A DNA stretch of 64,000 nt from Roseinatronobacter ekhonensis. GTDB taxonomy: Bacteria > Pseudomonadota > Alphaproteobacteria > Rhodobacterales > Rhodobacteraceae. The position numbers and the translations under genes were made by a program. Positions 34,580 to 44,760 of the stretch are shown piece by piece. Positions within the stretch are counted from its first letter, which is position 1; the number at the start of each line of letters is the position of its first letter. The stretch lies in contig NZ_UIHC01000003.1 in the NCBI RefSeq assembly GCF_900499075.1, forward strand, positions 62,001 through 126,000, in the 5' to 3' direction. The notes under the pieces were generated by a model. The model made no database searches. It saw only the letters and a program-made list of their open reading frames with translations, and was not told the DNA's origin.

Positions 34580-36151
34580 TTACGATTTCTGGAACATGGC
34601 GAGCATGCGCCGTGTCACGAGGAAGCCGCCAAAAATATTGATCGACGCCATGAAGATACCGGCCGCTGCCAGCACCGTGATCAGTAGGCTGGATGACCCG
34701 ATCTGGATCAGCGCGCCGAGGATGATGATCGACGAAATCGCGTTCGTCACGGCCATCAGAGGCGTGTGCAGCGAGTGCGCGACATTCCAGATAACCTGGA
34801 AGCCGATAAACACCGACAACACAAACACGATGAAATGCTGCATGAAGCTGGCAGGCGCGACAAGCCCCACGGCCAGCAACAGCACGGCAGCCACCGCAAT
34901 CAGTGTGACCTGTTGCTTGGTCTGCGCCTTGAACGCGGCCACTTCCTTGGCGCGCTTTTCTTCCGGCGTCAGTTCCTTGACCTTTTCCTTCGGCTTGGCG
35001 GCAATCGCGGCCACCTTGGGCGGTGGCGGCGGGAAGGTAATCTCGCCCGCATGGGCAACGGTCGCGCCGCGAATGACATCATCTTCCATGTTGTGGTTGA
35101 CGACGCCGTCTTTCTCGGGCGTCAGGTCCGTCATCATATGGCGGATATTGGTCGCATACAGTGTCGAGGATTGCGTCGCCATGCGCGACGGGAAATCGGT
35201 ATAGCCGATGATGATGACACCGTTTTCGGTGACAACACGCTCATCCATGACCGTCAGGTCGCAATTGCCACCCTTTTCCGCCGCAAGGTCGATGATGACA
35301 GAGCCCGGCTTCATCATCTTGACCATGTCTTCGGTCCAGAGCTTGGGCGCGGGGCGGCCCGGAATAAGCGCCGTGGTGATGACGATATCGGTGGTCGGCG
35401 CCAGTTCGCGGAATTTCTCAAGCTGCTTTTCGCGGAACTCGGGGCTGGAGGGGGCCGCATAGCCGCCCGTCGCCGCGCCATCCTGCGCGGGCTCGTCGAA
35501 TTCAAGAAAGACGAATTCCGCCCCCATCGATTCGATCTGCTCGGACACTTCGGGCCGCACATCGAACGCCATGGTGATCGCGCCAAGCGAGGTGCTGGTG
35601 CCAATGGCGGCAAGCCCTGCCACACCGGCACCCACGATCAGCACACGCGCGGGCGGGATTTTGCCCGCCGCCGTCACTTGGCCCGTAAAGAAGCGACCAA
35701 AGTTGTTGCCCGCCTCGATCACCGCGCGGTAGCCCGCGATATTGGCCATCGACGACAGCGCGTCCATCTTCTGCGCGCGGGAAATCCGCGGCACCATGTC
35801 CATCGCGATCACGGTCGCGCCGGTGTCCTTGGCGGCGTCCAGCATCGCTTCGTTCTGGGCGGGCCAGAAGAAGGAGATCAGGGTTTGCCCTGCGCGCAAG
35901 CGCTTGACCTCGGCCTCTTCGGGCTCGCGCACCTTGATGACGATATCAGCGCCATCCACCAAAGCCGCGGCATCGGCAACAACCGTCACGCCAGCGGCCT
36001 CATAGGTCGCGTCGTTAAACCCGGCAGCTTCGCCCGCGCCAGATTGCACAAGGCACTCATGCCCCAGCTTTTGCAGTTGCGCCGCAGAGTCCGGCGTCAG
36101 CGCAACACGGGCTTCGCCCGGCTTGATCTCTTTTAAGGCCCCGACTTTCAC
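34580..36151 (-). CDS. pntA: NAD(P) transhydrogenase subunit alpha
   Basis: 523 residues: the NAD-binding domain (opening KVGALKEIKPGEARVALTP, with VLIVGAGVAGLAAIGT) joined to the C-terminal membrane part of four helices. This is the fused one-chain form known from Rhodobacter capsulatus, which is of nearly equal length. The start is GTG 36151 with AGGGGG well placed; the ATG-like extension to 36196 lies outside homology. A leader hairpin GCGGG-N4-CCCGC (36188-36201) lies 36 bp upstream. Confidence 0.95.
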   Translation of the reverse strand: MKVGALKEIKPGEARVALTPDSAAQLQKLGHECLVQSGAGEAAGFNDATYEAAGVTVVADAAALVDGADIVIKVREPEEAEVKRLRAGQTLISFFWPAQNEAMLDAAKDTGATVIAMDMVPRISRAQKMDALSSMANIAGYRAVIEAGNNFGRFFTGQVTAAGKIPPARVLIVGAGVAGLAAIGTSTSLGAITMAFDVRPEVSEQIESMGAEFVFLEFDEPAQDGAATGGYAAPSSPEFREKQLEKFRELAPTTDIVITTALIPGRPAPKLWTEDMVKMMKPGSVIIDLAAEKGGNCDLTVMDERVVTENGVIIIGYTDFPSRMATQSSTLYATNIRHMMTDLTPEKDGVVNHNMEDDVIRGATVAHAGEITFPPPPPKVAAIAAKPKEKVKELTPEEKRAKEVAAFKAQTKQQVTLIAVAAVLLLAVGLVAPASFMQHFIVFVLSVFIGFQVIWNVAHSLHTPLMAVTNAISSIIILGALIQIGSSSLLITVLAAAGIFMASINIFGGFLVTRRMLAMFQKS

Positions 36152-36425
36152 GCGTCGTCCCCCTTTGCTTGTTAAAGCGCCTGTGATGCGGGACACCCCG
36201 CGATCATTTCAATCCTGCGACTGCATAGCCCGCGCAAGAATATTTCACAAGGCACCAATAAACGTTACGATAAGAACGCTGCGGCAGCGCAGCGATCCTC
36301 CCCTATCCTGACTGCCCGTGCATCGCGGAAAAGTGACGCATTTGCAAGGGCGGGCGGGCGTTTCCGACAGGTTAGGGCTATCATGCGACCTGGTGTCGCG
36401 AGGGTCCGCATGGTCAGGCGTCGGC

Positions 36426-36878
36426 TCAGATCCACCGCCGGGTGCGCTGGAAGAAGGCCTCTGCCTCTGGCCCGAATGCAGCGCGTAGGCGGGCCTCTTC
36501 GGGTTCTATGAAGCGGCGCGTCAGGATGCGGCCCAGAACGGGCACCAACACCAGCCCCGCAACTGACCCCCAGACCAGCGCAAGGCCACCCAAGAGCATC
36601 AGGTCCGCCAAATAGATCGGGTTGCGCGACAGCCGATACAGCCCGCCAGTGATCAGCTTGGCCGGGGTTTCATGCGGCACGATGGTCGAGCGTGCCCGCA
36701 GAAAGGACAGCGCCGCGACCGCCATGATCGCAAGCCCGCCCCAAAACAGCGCATTGCCAAGCAAGCCTAGCACGCCGATTTGAAAGGCAGGGCCGAGCAA
36801 GGTCACCTCTGCGCGTGCAAGGCCCAGCGCGCCCAGCAACCAGACCGGCGGGTAATCGAGCGTCAGTTTCAAGGCCAC
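36426..36878 (-). CDS. Isoprenylcysteine methyltransferase-like membrane protein
   Basis: About 150 residues with three or four membrane helices. The block STIVPHETPAKLITGGLY then RLSRNPIYLADLML is the SAM-binding signature of the ICMT/PEMT-like family. Substrate unknown. It overlaps the rhodanese gene: the start is either GTG 36878 (10-base overlap) or TTG 36872 (TTGA overlap); neither has a clear site. The 270 bp to its left, up to pntA, is promoter and leader DNA with no gene. Confidence 0.75.
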   Translation of the reverse strand: MALKLTLDYPPVWLLGALGLARAEVTLLGPAFQIGVLGLLGNALFWGGLAIMAVAALSFLRARSTIVPHETPAKLITGGLYRLSRNPIYLADLMLLGGLALVWGSVAGLVLVPVLGRILTRRFIEPEEARLRAAFGPEAEAFFQRTRRWI

Positions 36879-37255
36879 CCCGCGCGTCCGCCTTGCAGCA
36901 CCAGCACATTGTCGCGCCCCATCAGCCGCGCGGCGAACATCGCCTGCGCCGAAATCGCGCCGGTATCGCAATAGAGCACTGCCAGCCCGCTGGCTGGCAC
37001 CTCGTCCAACCGCGCGACAATCTCGCGCCACGGAATATGGATCGCACCGGCGATGGGGTTGGTCCCGAATGCCGCCGCATTGCGCACATCTATGAACTGC
37101 ACCTGCGGCAACAGGTCTGCGGTCAGTTGGGCGGGCGCGATGATGCCTTCAGCCTCGGTCGCGAAATCCAGATATTCGGATAGCGCGCCCTCTAACTCCT
37201 GCGATTGCGCGGTGACGGGCAGCAACAGGAAAAGGGCCAACAGAACAACGCGCAT
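36869..37255 (-). CDS. Exported rhodanese-domain protein
   Basis: 128 residues. Signal peptide at the N-terminus (MRVVLLALFLLLPVTAQS, cleavage expected near residue 18). The rhodanese domain follows with FIDVRNAAAFG, HIPWREI and the active-site loop VLYCDTG, whose Cys is in place. It probably handles sulfane sulfur in the periplasm. GGAGG precedes ATG 37255. Operon with the ICMT-like gene; divergent from kynU. Confidence 0.85.
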   Translation of the reverse strand: MRVVLLALFLLLPVTAQSQELEGALSEYLDFATEAEGIIAPAQLTADLLPQVQFIDVRNAAAFGTNPIAGAIHIPWREIVARLDEVPASGLAVLYCDTGAISAQAMFAARLMGRDNVLVLQGGRAGWP

Positions 37256-37380
37256 GAAACCTCCACACCTCTCACCCGCAGACATTCGCTGAAATGAATA
37301 TTTTGCGCAACCCCCTGTGATGCCTTGACCAACCGCGCCGGACCCGCCACCGAATAGTCACTATCCCAAAGAGGACCGCC

Positions 37381-38574
37381 ATGACCGACTTCGCCCGCAC
37401 CCGCGCCATGTTCGACCTGCCCGACGGTGTTATCTATCTTGATGGCAACTCGCTTGGCCCTCTGCCGCGCGCGGCAAAGGACCGTGTGGCGCGCGCCATT
37501 GCCGACGAATGGGGGCAGATGCTGATTACCGGCTGGAACAAGGCGGGGTGGATGGATCTGCCCGCGCGCGTGGGCGACCGTGTGGGGCGGCTGATCGGGG
37601 CCGCGCCCGGAACCGTGGTCATGGGCGATACGCTCTCGATCAAGGTGTATCAGGCGCTGGCCTCTGCGTTGGAATTGCGACCGGACCGGCGGGTGATCCT
37701 GTCGGACACCGGCAATTTCCCCTCGGACCTGTATATGGCGGAAGGGCTGTGCCGCACATTAGGGCCTGATTATGTGCTGAAAACCGTCGCGCCAGAGGCC
37801 GTCGAGGACGCCATTGACGATACCGTCGCCGTGCTGATGCTGACCGAGGTCGATTACCGCACCGGGCGTAAGCACGACATGGCAAACCTGATCGCACGCG
37901 CACACGCAGCGGGCGCGCTGGTGGTCTGGGATCTGGCGCATTCGGCGGGCGCGATCCCGGTCGATCTGGCGGGCGCGGATACCGATTTTGCCGTGGGGTG
38001 CAGCTATAAATACCTCAATTCCGGCCCCGGCGGCCCGGCCTTCATCTATGTGGCACCCCGCCTTGCCGACCATGTGCGCCCCGCGCTGTCGGGCTGGCTG
38101 GGTCACGAAGCGCCCTTTGCCTTTGATCTGGACTACCGCCCCGGCGCGGGGATCGAGCGGATGCGCGTGGGCACGCCTCCGGTGTTGCAACTCGCCGCGC
38201 TCGACGCCGCGCTTGATGTCTGGGACAGCGTGGATATGTCCGACCTGCGGGCGCGGTCGCTGGAGTTGCAGGGCATCTTTATCGAACGGGTTGAGGCCGC
38301 CTGCCCCATGCTGAGCTTGGCCACGCCGCGTGACCCTGCCCAGCGCGGCAGCCAAGTCAGCTTCCGCCACACCCAAGGCTATGCCATTATGCAAGCCCTG
38401 ATCGCCGAAGGCGTGATCGGCGATTTCCGCGCGCCCGATATTTTGCGCTTTGGCTTCACCCCGCTTTACCTGTCGCCCGAGGATGTGACGCGCGCAGCCG
38501 ATATCCTATGCGATATCATGGCCACAGGCCGCTGGGACCGCCCCGACTATCACGCACGATCCAAAGTCACCTGA
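37381..38574 (+). CDS. kynU: Kynureninase
   Basis: 397 residues, PLP enzyme. Cleaves kynurenine to anthranilate and alanine in tryptophan breakdown. The cofactor lysine is in GCSYKYLNSGPGGPAF, with VVWDLAHSAGAIPVDL upstream and the opening YLDGNSLGPLP. Neither tryptophan dioxygenase nor kynurenine formamidase is adjacent. ATG 37381 follows AGAGGA. Confidence 0.95.
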   Translation: MTDFARTRAMFDLPDGVIYLDGNSLGPLPRAAKDRVARAIADEWGQMLITGWNKAGWMDLPARVGDRVGRLIGAAPGTVVMGDTLSIKVYQALASALELRPDRRVILSDTGNFPSDLYMAEGLCRTLGPDYVLKTVAPEAVEDAIDDTVAVLMLTEVDYRTGRKHDMANLIARAHAAGALVVWDLAHSAGAIPVDLAGADTDFAVGCSYKYLNSGPGGPAFIYVAPRLADHVRPALSGWLGHEAPFAFDLDYRPGAGIERMRVGTPPVLQLAALDAALDVWDSVDMSDLRARSLELQGIFIERVEAACPMLSLATPRDPAQRGSQVSFRHTQGYAIMQALIAEGVIGDFRAPDILRFGFTPLYLSPEDVTRAADILCDIMATGRWDRPDYHARSKVT

Positions 38575-38643
38575 CCCGCGCCACAAGATTGCCGATTTTC
38601 GGTGCAATACCCTGCGCAAACAAGGCAAAAGGCCAGATACATC

Positions 38644-40005
38644 ATGAGCGCAGGCACCGATCATACCCCACAGGCTCCCCGCAGTTTCGTGCAGAAAGTC
38701 ATGCGCGGCGCGGCCTTCACCTCTGGCGGGTTCGTGCTCAGCCAAGGCTTGCGGTTCGCATCGAACCTGATCCTTGCACGGCTTTTGTTCCCCGAAGCCT
38801 TTGGGCTGATGGCGCTGATGGCGATGGTTCTGACGGGTCTGACCATGCTGTCGGATACCGGTGTTCCGCAATCCATCATGCAACACAAACGCGGCGATGA
38901 CCCGGATTTCCTGAACACGGCATGGACCCTGAACCTGATGCGCGGGGTGTTCCTATGGCTTGTTGCCTGCGCGCTGGCATGGCCCGCAGCATGGCTTTAC
39001 GAAGCGCCGGAACTCATGTGGATATTGCCGCTTGGCGGGCTGTCGCTGATCATGCTGGGCGCGGCCCCGACGCGGGTATTTTCGGCGCAGCGCCACCTGC
39101 AACTGGGGCGTATCATGGGGATCGAGCTTGCCTCGCAGGCCATTGGCATTGTTGTGATGGTGACATTGGCATGGATCTATCAGACCTATTGGGCGCTGGT
39201 CGCGGGTGTGCTTGTGACCGGGGCTGCAAAACTGCTGATGGAGTGGAGCTTGCTGGCAGGTACACGCAACCGGCTGGCGTGGGACAAGGCCGCGGGCAAC
39301 GAGCTTTTGCGCTTCGGGGGCTGGATCATGCTCTCTTCGGCCTTCGGCTTCGTTCTGCTTCAGGGCGACCGCGCCATTCTGGGCGTGTTCCTGACGGTGG
39401 AGAAACTCGGCATCTACAATATCGCCTATTTCCTCGCCTTCTTTCCGGTGCTCATGGCCCATACGATGATGTCGAAACTGCTGATCCCATCCTACCGAGA
39501 GGCGTTTGCCGGACAAAACGGCGAACATGACCGCAAAATCCGTCGTATGCGCATGGGGCTAACCGGCGCGGTCATGGTTTTGTTGAGCATCATGGCGCTG
39601 ATCGGGCCGGGGTTGATCGACCTGCTCTATGATGACCGCTACGCAGAGGCCGGACCAATTATCGTGATGATAAGCTGCGCGCAAATGCTGTCGCTGATCA
39701 TGCTGACCTATGATCAGGCCGCGCTGGCACGCGGCGATTCGCAGCGCTTTTTCCGCGTCGTGGCCATCCGCGCCGTGGTCCAGACCGCCTGCTTTCTAGC
39801 GGGCGCAGCGCTGCTCGGTTTGCCCGGCGCGCTTTTGGGTCAGGCGATTGCGGCGGTTCTGGTTTATCCCGCTGTGGCGGCTCTGGCCCGCCATACCGGC
39901 GTCTGGGACAAGCGCCATGATGCGCTCTACACAGCGCTGGCGCTTTTGCCCATCGCCGCCGCGCTCAACCTGCATTGGGACAAGATTGCGCCGCTTCTGC
40001 CCTGA
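38644..40005 (+). CDS. Polysaccharide flippase (Wzx/MOP superfamily)
   Basis: 453 residues with about 12-14 membrane helices. The opening GAAFTSGGFVLSQGLRFASN and LARLLFPEAFGLMAL are typical of the polysaccharide transporter branch that flips lipid-linked oligosaccharides across the inner membrane. The start is ATG 38644; the extension to 38602 has no site. No other polysaccharide gene lies beside it. Confidence 0.85.
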   Translation: MSAGTDHTPQAPRSFVQKVMRGAAFTSGGFVLSQGLRFASNLILARLLFPEAFGLMALMAMVLTGLTMLSDTGVPQSIMQHKRGDDPDFLNTAWTLNLMRGVFLWLVACALAWPAAWLYEAPELMWILPLGGLSLIMLGAAPTRVFSAQRHLQLGRIMGIELASQAIGIVVMVTLAWIYQTYWALVAGVLVTGAAKLLMEWSLLAGTRNRLAWDKAAGNELLRFGGWIMLSSAFGFVLLQGDRAILGVFLTVEKLGIYNIAYFLAFFPVLMAHTMMSKLLIPSYREAFAGQNGEHDRKIRRMRMGLTGAVMVLLSIMALIGPGLIDLLYDDRYAEAGPIIVMISCAQMLSLIMLTYDQAALARGDSQRFFRVVAIRAVVQTACFLAGAALLGLPGALLGQAIAAVLVYPAVAALARHTGVWDKRHDALYTALALLPIAAALNLHWDKIAPLLP

Positions 40006-40007
40006 CG

Positions 40008-40023
40008 CTTACGAAGTGGTAAG
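40008..40023. promoter_or_regulatory. GCTTA-N8-TAAG dyad before the flhA operon
   Basis: CTTACGAAGTGGTAAG (5-bp perfect arms CTTAC/GTAAG), 57 bp before the first gene of the flhA operon. The same pattern (CTTA-N7-GTAAG, 16 bases) occurs in the fliI-flgB promoter region at 50960-50975. Confidence 0.45.
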
Positions 40024-40080
40024 GAACCCTGCGCTACACCTGATCTCGGACCTGCAGAAGCGTTCGAATCGGAGTGTGCT

Positions 40081-40812
40081 GTGCCCCTTTCCAAAGTTGC
40101 ACGACCCGGCCTGAAACCGTCCCGGCTGTGCTATATCGGCGCGGCCGGGCTGATGCTGCTGGTCTTTGCATGGCCCGCGCTGGCCCAAAGCGGGGCGGCC
40201 CTGTGCGACCGCGCCGCACAGAACGCCGCGCGCACCCATGGCGTGCCGCTTGACATATTGCGCACCGTGGCACTGCTGGAAACCGGGCGCAAACAGGGTG
40301 ACAGGCTACGCCCGTGGCCATGGGCGCTCAATGCCGGCGGGACCAGCCATTGGCTCGACAGCAAAGCCGACGCCGCCGCAAAAGCACGGGCCATACTTGC
40401 AACCGGGCGGCGAAATCTGGATTTCGGCTGCTTTCAACTCAACTACCATTGGCATGGCGCGTCCTTCGCCTCGATCGAGGACATGCTCGACCCCGCGCAA
40501 AACGCCAATTACGCAGCGCGCTATTTACGGACGCATTTCCAGCGGCTGGGCGACTGGAAAGCGGCGGTCGGCGCTTATCATTCGCGCACACCCGAATATG
40601 CCGCGCGCTACCTTGCCCGCTATGAAACCGTCGCCAAACATCTTGGCCCATTACCGCAAACTGGATCCAACCCGCAGATGCCGCCTGCGCGCGCGCCAAA
40701 CGGCTTTGTGCTGCTCGGCGGCGGTGGGCGCGGCGCGCTTGGCTCGCTCGTACCCGTCGCGGTCCTGGATGGTGCGGCCCCGCTTATCCCGCAATCGGGG
40801 GGGCCAAGATGA
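40081..40812 (+). CDS. Lytic transglycosylase-like protein of the flagellar operon
   Basis: 243 residues. Signal peptide (hydrophobic residues about 17-35, ending AWPALAQ). The SLT-like fold follows, with catalytic Glu in VALLETGR, then DFGCFQLNYHWHG and AVGAYHSRTPEYA. It probably opens peptidoglycan for the flagellar rod. The start is GTG 40081 with GGAG upstream. Its stop overlaps the flhA start by 4 bp, supporting a flagellar job. Confidence 0.85.
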   Translation: MPLSKVARPGLKPSRLCYIGAAGLMLLVFAWPALAQSGAALCDRAAQNAARTHGVPLDILRTVALLETGRKQGDRLRPWPWALNAGGTSHWLDSKADAAAKARAILATGRRNLDFGCFQLNYHWHGASFASIEDMLDPAQNANYAARYLRTHFQRLGDWKAAVGAYHSRTPEYAARYLARYETVAKHLGPLPQTGSNPQMPPARAPNGFVLLGGGGRGALGSLVPVAVLDGAAPLIPQSGGPR

Positions 40813-42890
40813 AGAAAATCGACCCAAAGACCCTGTTCCAGCCCACGATCCTGCTTGCGCTCGCGCTGATGGCCGTCATCGTGATGATGATCCTGCCCAT
40901 TCCTGCATGGGCGCTCGACCTTGGGCTGGCCACGTCCTTTGCGTTGGCAATCTTGATGTTCACGGTCACGCTGTTCATCCAGCGCCCGCTCGATTTCTCG
41001 ATCTTCCCGACCGTGCTTCTGGCATCGCTCATGCTGCGGCTGTCGCTCAATGTCTCCTCGACCAAGCTGATCATTGGCGAAGGGCATACCGGCACGAATG
41101 CCGCGGGCGGCGTCATCGAGGGGTTCGCCAATTTCGTCATGGGCGGATCGGTATTTCTGGGCGTCGTCATCTTCCTTGTGCTGCTGATCGTGAATTTCAT
41201 CGTCATCACCAAAGGCGCGGGGCGCATGGCAGAGGTCGGCGCCCGCTTCGCACTGGACGGGATGCCGGGTAAACAGCTTGCCATCGACAGCGACATGTCG
41301 GCCGGTGCCATTGACCACACAGAGGCGAAACGCCGCCGCGAAACCGAACAGGCGGAAACCAATTTCTACGGCTCGCTGGACGGGGCGTCGAAATTCGTCA
41401 AGGGCGACGCGGTGGCGGGGCTGTTGATCACGCTTCTGAATATCGTGATGGGGCTGATCAATGGCACCATGATGCACGGCATGTCGCTGGGGGCCGCGTT
41501 CGAAACCTACGCCATTCTGACCGTGGGCGACGGACTGGTCAGCCAGATTCCTGCGGTGATCATCTCTATCGCGGCGGCGCTTTTGCTGGCCCGCGGCGGC
41601 GCGAATGGCGCGACCGACCTTCAGCTTTTTGACCAGTTGGGCCGCTACCCCTCGGCGCTGGCAACCGTTGGGGTTCTGATGGCGCTCTTCGCCTTCGTCC
41701 CCGGCCTGCCTTTCGTGCCCTTTATCGCGGGCGCGGTATTGCTGCTGGGCTTGGCTTATCTGGCCTACCAAAAGGCGGCCGCCCCCCCGGACACCGCGCC
41801 GCAACCAGACAGCGCGCCCGCCCCGGCACCCGGCTTGGGCGATGTGCTGGATCTGGACGAAATCCATGTCCAGTTCGCCCCCGACCTTGTGCCAATGGTG
41901 CTCGACCCCGGTTTGGGTCTGGATGCGCGCATCAGCAATATCCGCGCCCATGTCGCCCGCGAATTCGGGCTGATCCTGCCCGAAATCCGTCTGACGGATG
42001 AGGCGACCTTGCCCGCAGGCAGCTATGCCATTCTGATCCACGGGGTCGAACAGGCCCGCGACAGGCTGCGGCAAGACAAGGTTCTGGCCCTTATCGGCAC
42101 CGACCGCACGCTCGACGCCCCCGGAGAGGATGTGTCGGAGCCGGTCTACCGCGCGCCCGCCCGCTGGATCGACAGCGCCGCACAAGAAGACGCCGCGCTT
42201 TCGGGCGCGACCGTTGTGGCCCCGATAGAAGTGCTGGCCACCCATCTGTTGGAGGTGCTGAAATCCAACCTCGGGCGGTTGTTGACCTACCGGAGCCTGA
42301 ACCGCGTGCTGGATGAACTGGGCAGCCTGACCGATGCCACCCGCGCCGATGCCAACAAGCGCCTGCTGTCAGAACTGATCCCCGACAAGGTGCCCATGGA
42401 CATGCTACTGGGCGTGCTGCGCCTGCTGCTGGACGAACGGGTGTCCATCCGCAACCTGCCGCTGATTCTGGAAGCGTTGGCCGAAATGCGCGGGGCTGGC
42501 CAGACGCCGGAAACGCTCTGCGAACATGTCCGCCAACGTCTGGGCTTTCAACTTGTGGCCCGGCTCAAGCGGCCCGACGGCACGGTGCCGCTGTTGCAGC
42601 TCGCACCGGAATGGGAAGAAATGTTCGCGACCTACCAGCTTTCGGGCGATCAGGGCAGTGCCGACATCGCCTTGCCACCAGAGGATTTCGGTCGCCTGAC
42701 CACCGGTATCGCCGAAAAGCTGGCAGGTTTGGGCGCCAGCGGAATCAGCCCCGCGCTTGTCACCTCGTCGCGCCGCCGCCGGTTCCTGCGCACAGCGCTT
42801 GTGGCCAAGGGGTTGGTCGCTCCTGTGCTCAGCTACGAAGAAATCGGGTTCGAAGCGCGCCCCGCCCTTGTCGGAACAATCGCGGCATGA
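40809..42890 (+). CDS. flhA: Flagellar export protein FlhA
   Basis: 693 residues. Large component of the flagellar type III export gate. Eight membrane helices in the first ~330 residues, with the FHIPEP-family block SLNVSSTKLIIGEGHTG, then a cytoplasmic domain that docks chaperone-substrate pairs. Overlaps the gene before and fliR after by 4 bp each. Confidence 0.97.
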   Translation: MKKIDPKTLFQPTILLALALMAVIVMMILPIPAWALDLGLATSFALAILMFTVTLFIQRPLDFSIFPTVLLASLMLRLSLNVSSTKLIIGEGHTGTNAAGGVIEGFANFVMGGSVFLGVVIFLVLLIVNFIVITKGAGRMAEVGARFALDGMPGKQLAIDSDMSAGAIDHTEAKRRRETEQAETNFYGSLDGASKFVKGDAVAGLLITLLNIVMGLINGTMMHGMSLGAAFETYAILTVGDGLVSQIPAVIISIAAALLLARGGANGATDLQLFDQLGRYPSALATVGVLMALFAFVPGLPFVPFIAGAVLLLGLAYLAYQKAAAPPDTAPQPDSAPAPAPGLGDVLDLDEIHVQFAPDLVPMVLDPGLGLDARISNIRAHVAREFGLILPEIRLTDEATLPAGSYAILIHGVEQARDRLRQDKVLALIGTDRTLDAPGEDVSEPVYRAPARWIDSAAQEDAALSGATVVAPIEVLATHLLEVLKSNLGRLLTYRSLNRVLDELGSLTDATRADANKRLLSELIPDKVPMDMLLGVLRLLLDERVSIRNLPLILEALAEMRGAGQTPETLCEHVRQRLGFQLVARLKRPDGTVPLLQLAPEWEEMFATYQLSGDQGSADIALPPEDFGRLTTGIAEKLAGLGASGISPALVTSSRRRRFLRTALVAKGLVAPVLSYEEIGFEARPALVGTIAA

Positions 42891-43678
42891 GCTCTGATCT
42901 GGTCGCAGCGCTCACCGGGCTTGGTGACAGCTTCGGCCCGACGCTGACCGCCGCGCTGGTGGTGTTCTTGCGCGTCGGGGCCATGATGGCCCTACTGCCC
43001 GCCTTTGGCGAGGCGGTGATCCCTCTGCGCGTGCGAGTGGCGCTGGCGCTCGCCTTCACGGCGGTGATAACCCCGGCCCTTGCCGCAGAGTTGCCCGCAG
43101 TGCCGCAGCAGCCCGTTGCACTACTCGGGCTCGTCGCGACCGAAACCTTGGCCGGCTTTGTGCTTGGCGCGGGCTTGCGCCTGTTCGTGATCGTGTTGCA
43201 GATCGCCGGAACCATCGCCGCACAGGCGACCTCTTTGTCGCAATTCTTCGGTGGCGCAGGGGTCGACCCACAACCCGCAATGTCGCAAATTCTGGTCATG
43301 GGCGGGCTGGCGCTGGCGGTCACGCTTGGCTTGCACGTTCGGCTGGCAGAGCTTCTGCTGCTGTCCTACCAGCTCTTCGCGCCCGGACAATTCCTTTCCC
43401 CCGCCGATACAGCAGATTGGGGCGTCGCACAGGTCTCGCAGGCGTTTTCGTTGGCGTTCACGCTGGCCATGCCCTTCGTCATCCTGTCGCTGGTATTTTA
43501 TGTTGCACTCGGCGCAATCAACAAAGCCATGCCGCAGCTTATGGTCGCCTTCGTCGGCGCGCCTGCAATCACCTTTGCGGGGTTGGCGCTGCTGTTCATG
43601 ACAGCCCCGCTAGTTCTGCCAATCTGGCATGACGCCTTCACAGCCTTCATCATGAACCCGACAGGCGGGCCACCATGA
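42887..43678 (+). CDS. fliR: Flagellar export protein FliR
   Basis: 263 residues, five or six membrane helices. Part of the FliPQR export channel. The block RVRVALALAFTAVITP and GAGVDPQPAMSQIL fit the family. ATG 42887 overlaps the flhA stop (ATGA); the longer frame to 42611 is antisense noise within flhA. fliP is not in the window, while fliQ is in the other block. Confidence 0.94.
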   Translation: MSSDLVAALTGLGDSFGPTLTAALVVFLRVGAMMALLPAFGEAVIPLRVRVALALAFTAVITPALAAELPAVPQQPVALLGLVATETLAGFVLGAGLRLFVIVLQIAGTIAAQATSLSQFFGGAGVDPQPAMSQILVMGGLALAVTLGLHVRLAELLLLSYQLFAPGQFLSPADTADWGVAQVSQAFSLAFTLAMPFVILSLVFYVALGAINKAMPQLMVAFVGAPAITFAGLALLFMTAPLVLPIWHDAFTAFIMNPTGGPP

Positions 43679-44760
43679 GCGAGGAAGACGCCACCGAAAA
43701 GGAATTCGAGGCCACAGAGCGCAAGCTGGACGAACAGCGCCGCAAGGGAGAGGTGCCGCGCTCGACCGACATCAACACGGCGGCGGCTTATCTGGGTCTA
43801 TTGCTCGCTGCCGTTGCACTTGGGCAAACCAGCATCACACGTATTGGCAAGCTTGGCACCGTCCTGCTGGAACAGGCCGACAGCATCGCGGCCCAAACCA
43901 GCACGGGCGGCACCCCGATCATCGGCACCGTGCTTCTGGACACGGTCAGCGCCGCCCTACCCCTGTTCGCTGTGCCGTTTTTTCTGGTCTGGGCCGCGCT
44001 TTTTGCTCAGCGCGCGGTCATTTTCGCCCCCGAGAAGCTGCAACCCAAGCTGTCGCGCGTCTCGCTCATCTCCAATGCCAAAAACAAGTTCGGGCGCAAT
44101 GGGCTGTTCGAATTCGGCAAAAGCACGGTAAAACTGGCAATCATTTCTGTCGTGCTCTGGGTGTTCTTGCTGCACGAATTGCCCGCCATACTGCGCAGCC
44201 TGTATCTGACACCTGCGGTCGCCTCGACCGAATTGATGCAGATGGTGCTGCGCTTTTTGCTGCTGGTCTTCGTGCTGTCCACGCTCATCGGGGCAGTGGA
44301 TTTCTTCTGGCAGCGCGCCGAGCATCTGCGCAAGAACCGAATGTCGCACAAGGAGATGCGCGACGAGATGAAGAATTCCGAGGGAGATCCGCACGCCAAG
44401 GGCGAGCGCACGCGCCGCGGGCGCGAGATCGCCACCAACCAGATGCTTGCGGATGTGCCCGACGCCAGTGTGGTCATCGTGAACCCCGAACACTACGCGG
44501 TGGCGCTGAAATGGTCCGCGCTCGAGGCTGCGGCACCAATCTGCGTTGCCAAGGGCACGGACGAGGTCGCGGCGCGCATCCGCGAGCGCGCGCGCGACGC
44601 CGGGGTGCCGATCCACAGCGACCCGCCCACTGCGCGGGCGCTGCACGCAACGGTCAATATCGGGGCCGAAATCGACGCCCGACATTTCGCCGCCGTCGCT
44701 GCCGCGATCCGCTTTGCAGAGGCAATGCGCGCCAAAGCCGCCAAAGGGCGTTGGGCATGA
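43675..44760 (+). CDS. flhB: Flagellar export switch FlhB
   Basis: 361 residues. Four membrane helices (about 35-225), then a cytoplasmic domain with the self-cleavage site NPEH in IVNPEHYAVALKW (NPTH in enteric FlhB). It switches export from rod-hook to filament substrates. Start ATGA-overlaps fliR. The usual MSEED opening and basic linker DEMKNSEGDPHAKGE are present. Confidence 0.96.
   Translation: MSEEDATEKEFEATERKLDEQRRKGEVPRSTDINTAAAYLGLLLAAVALGQTSITRIGKLGTVLLEQADSIAAQTSTGGTPIIGTVLLDTVSAALPLFAVPFFLVWAALFAQRAVIFAPEKLQPKLSRVSLISNAKNKFGRNGLFEFGKSTVKLAIISVVLWVFLLHELPAILRSLYLTPAVASTELMQMVLRFLLLVFVLSTLIGAVDFFWQRAEHLRKNRMSHKEMRDEMKNSEGDPHAKGERTRRGREIATNQMLADVPDASVVIVNPEHYAVALKWSALEAAAPICVAKGTDEVAARIRERARDAGVPIHSDPPTARALHATVNIGAEIDARHFAAVAAAIRFAEAMRAKAAKGRWA

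Noticed and set aside
34766-36136. A 456-codon plus-strand frame
   Set aside because: Antisense to pntA and made of shadow-type residues.
40620-42245. A 541-codon minus-strand frame
   Set aside because: Antisense to flhA; His/Gln/Asp/Arg-rich shadow.
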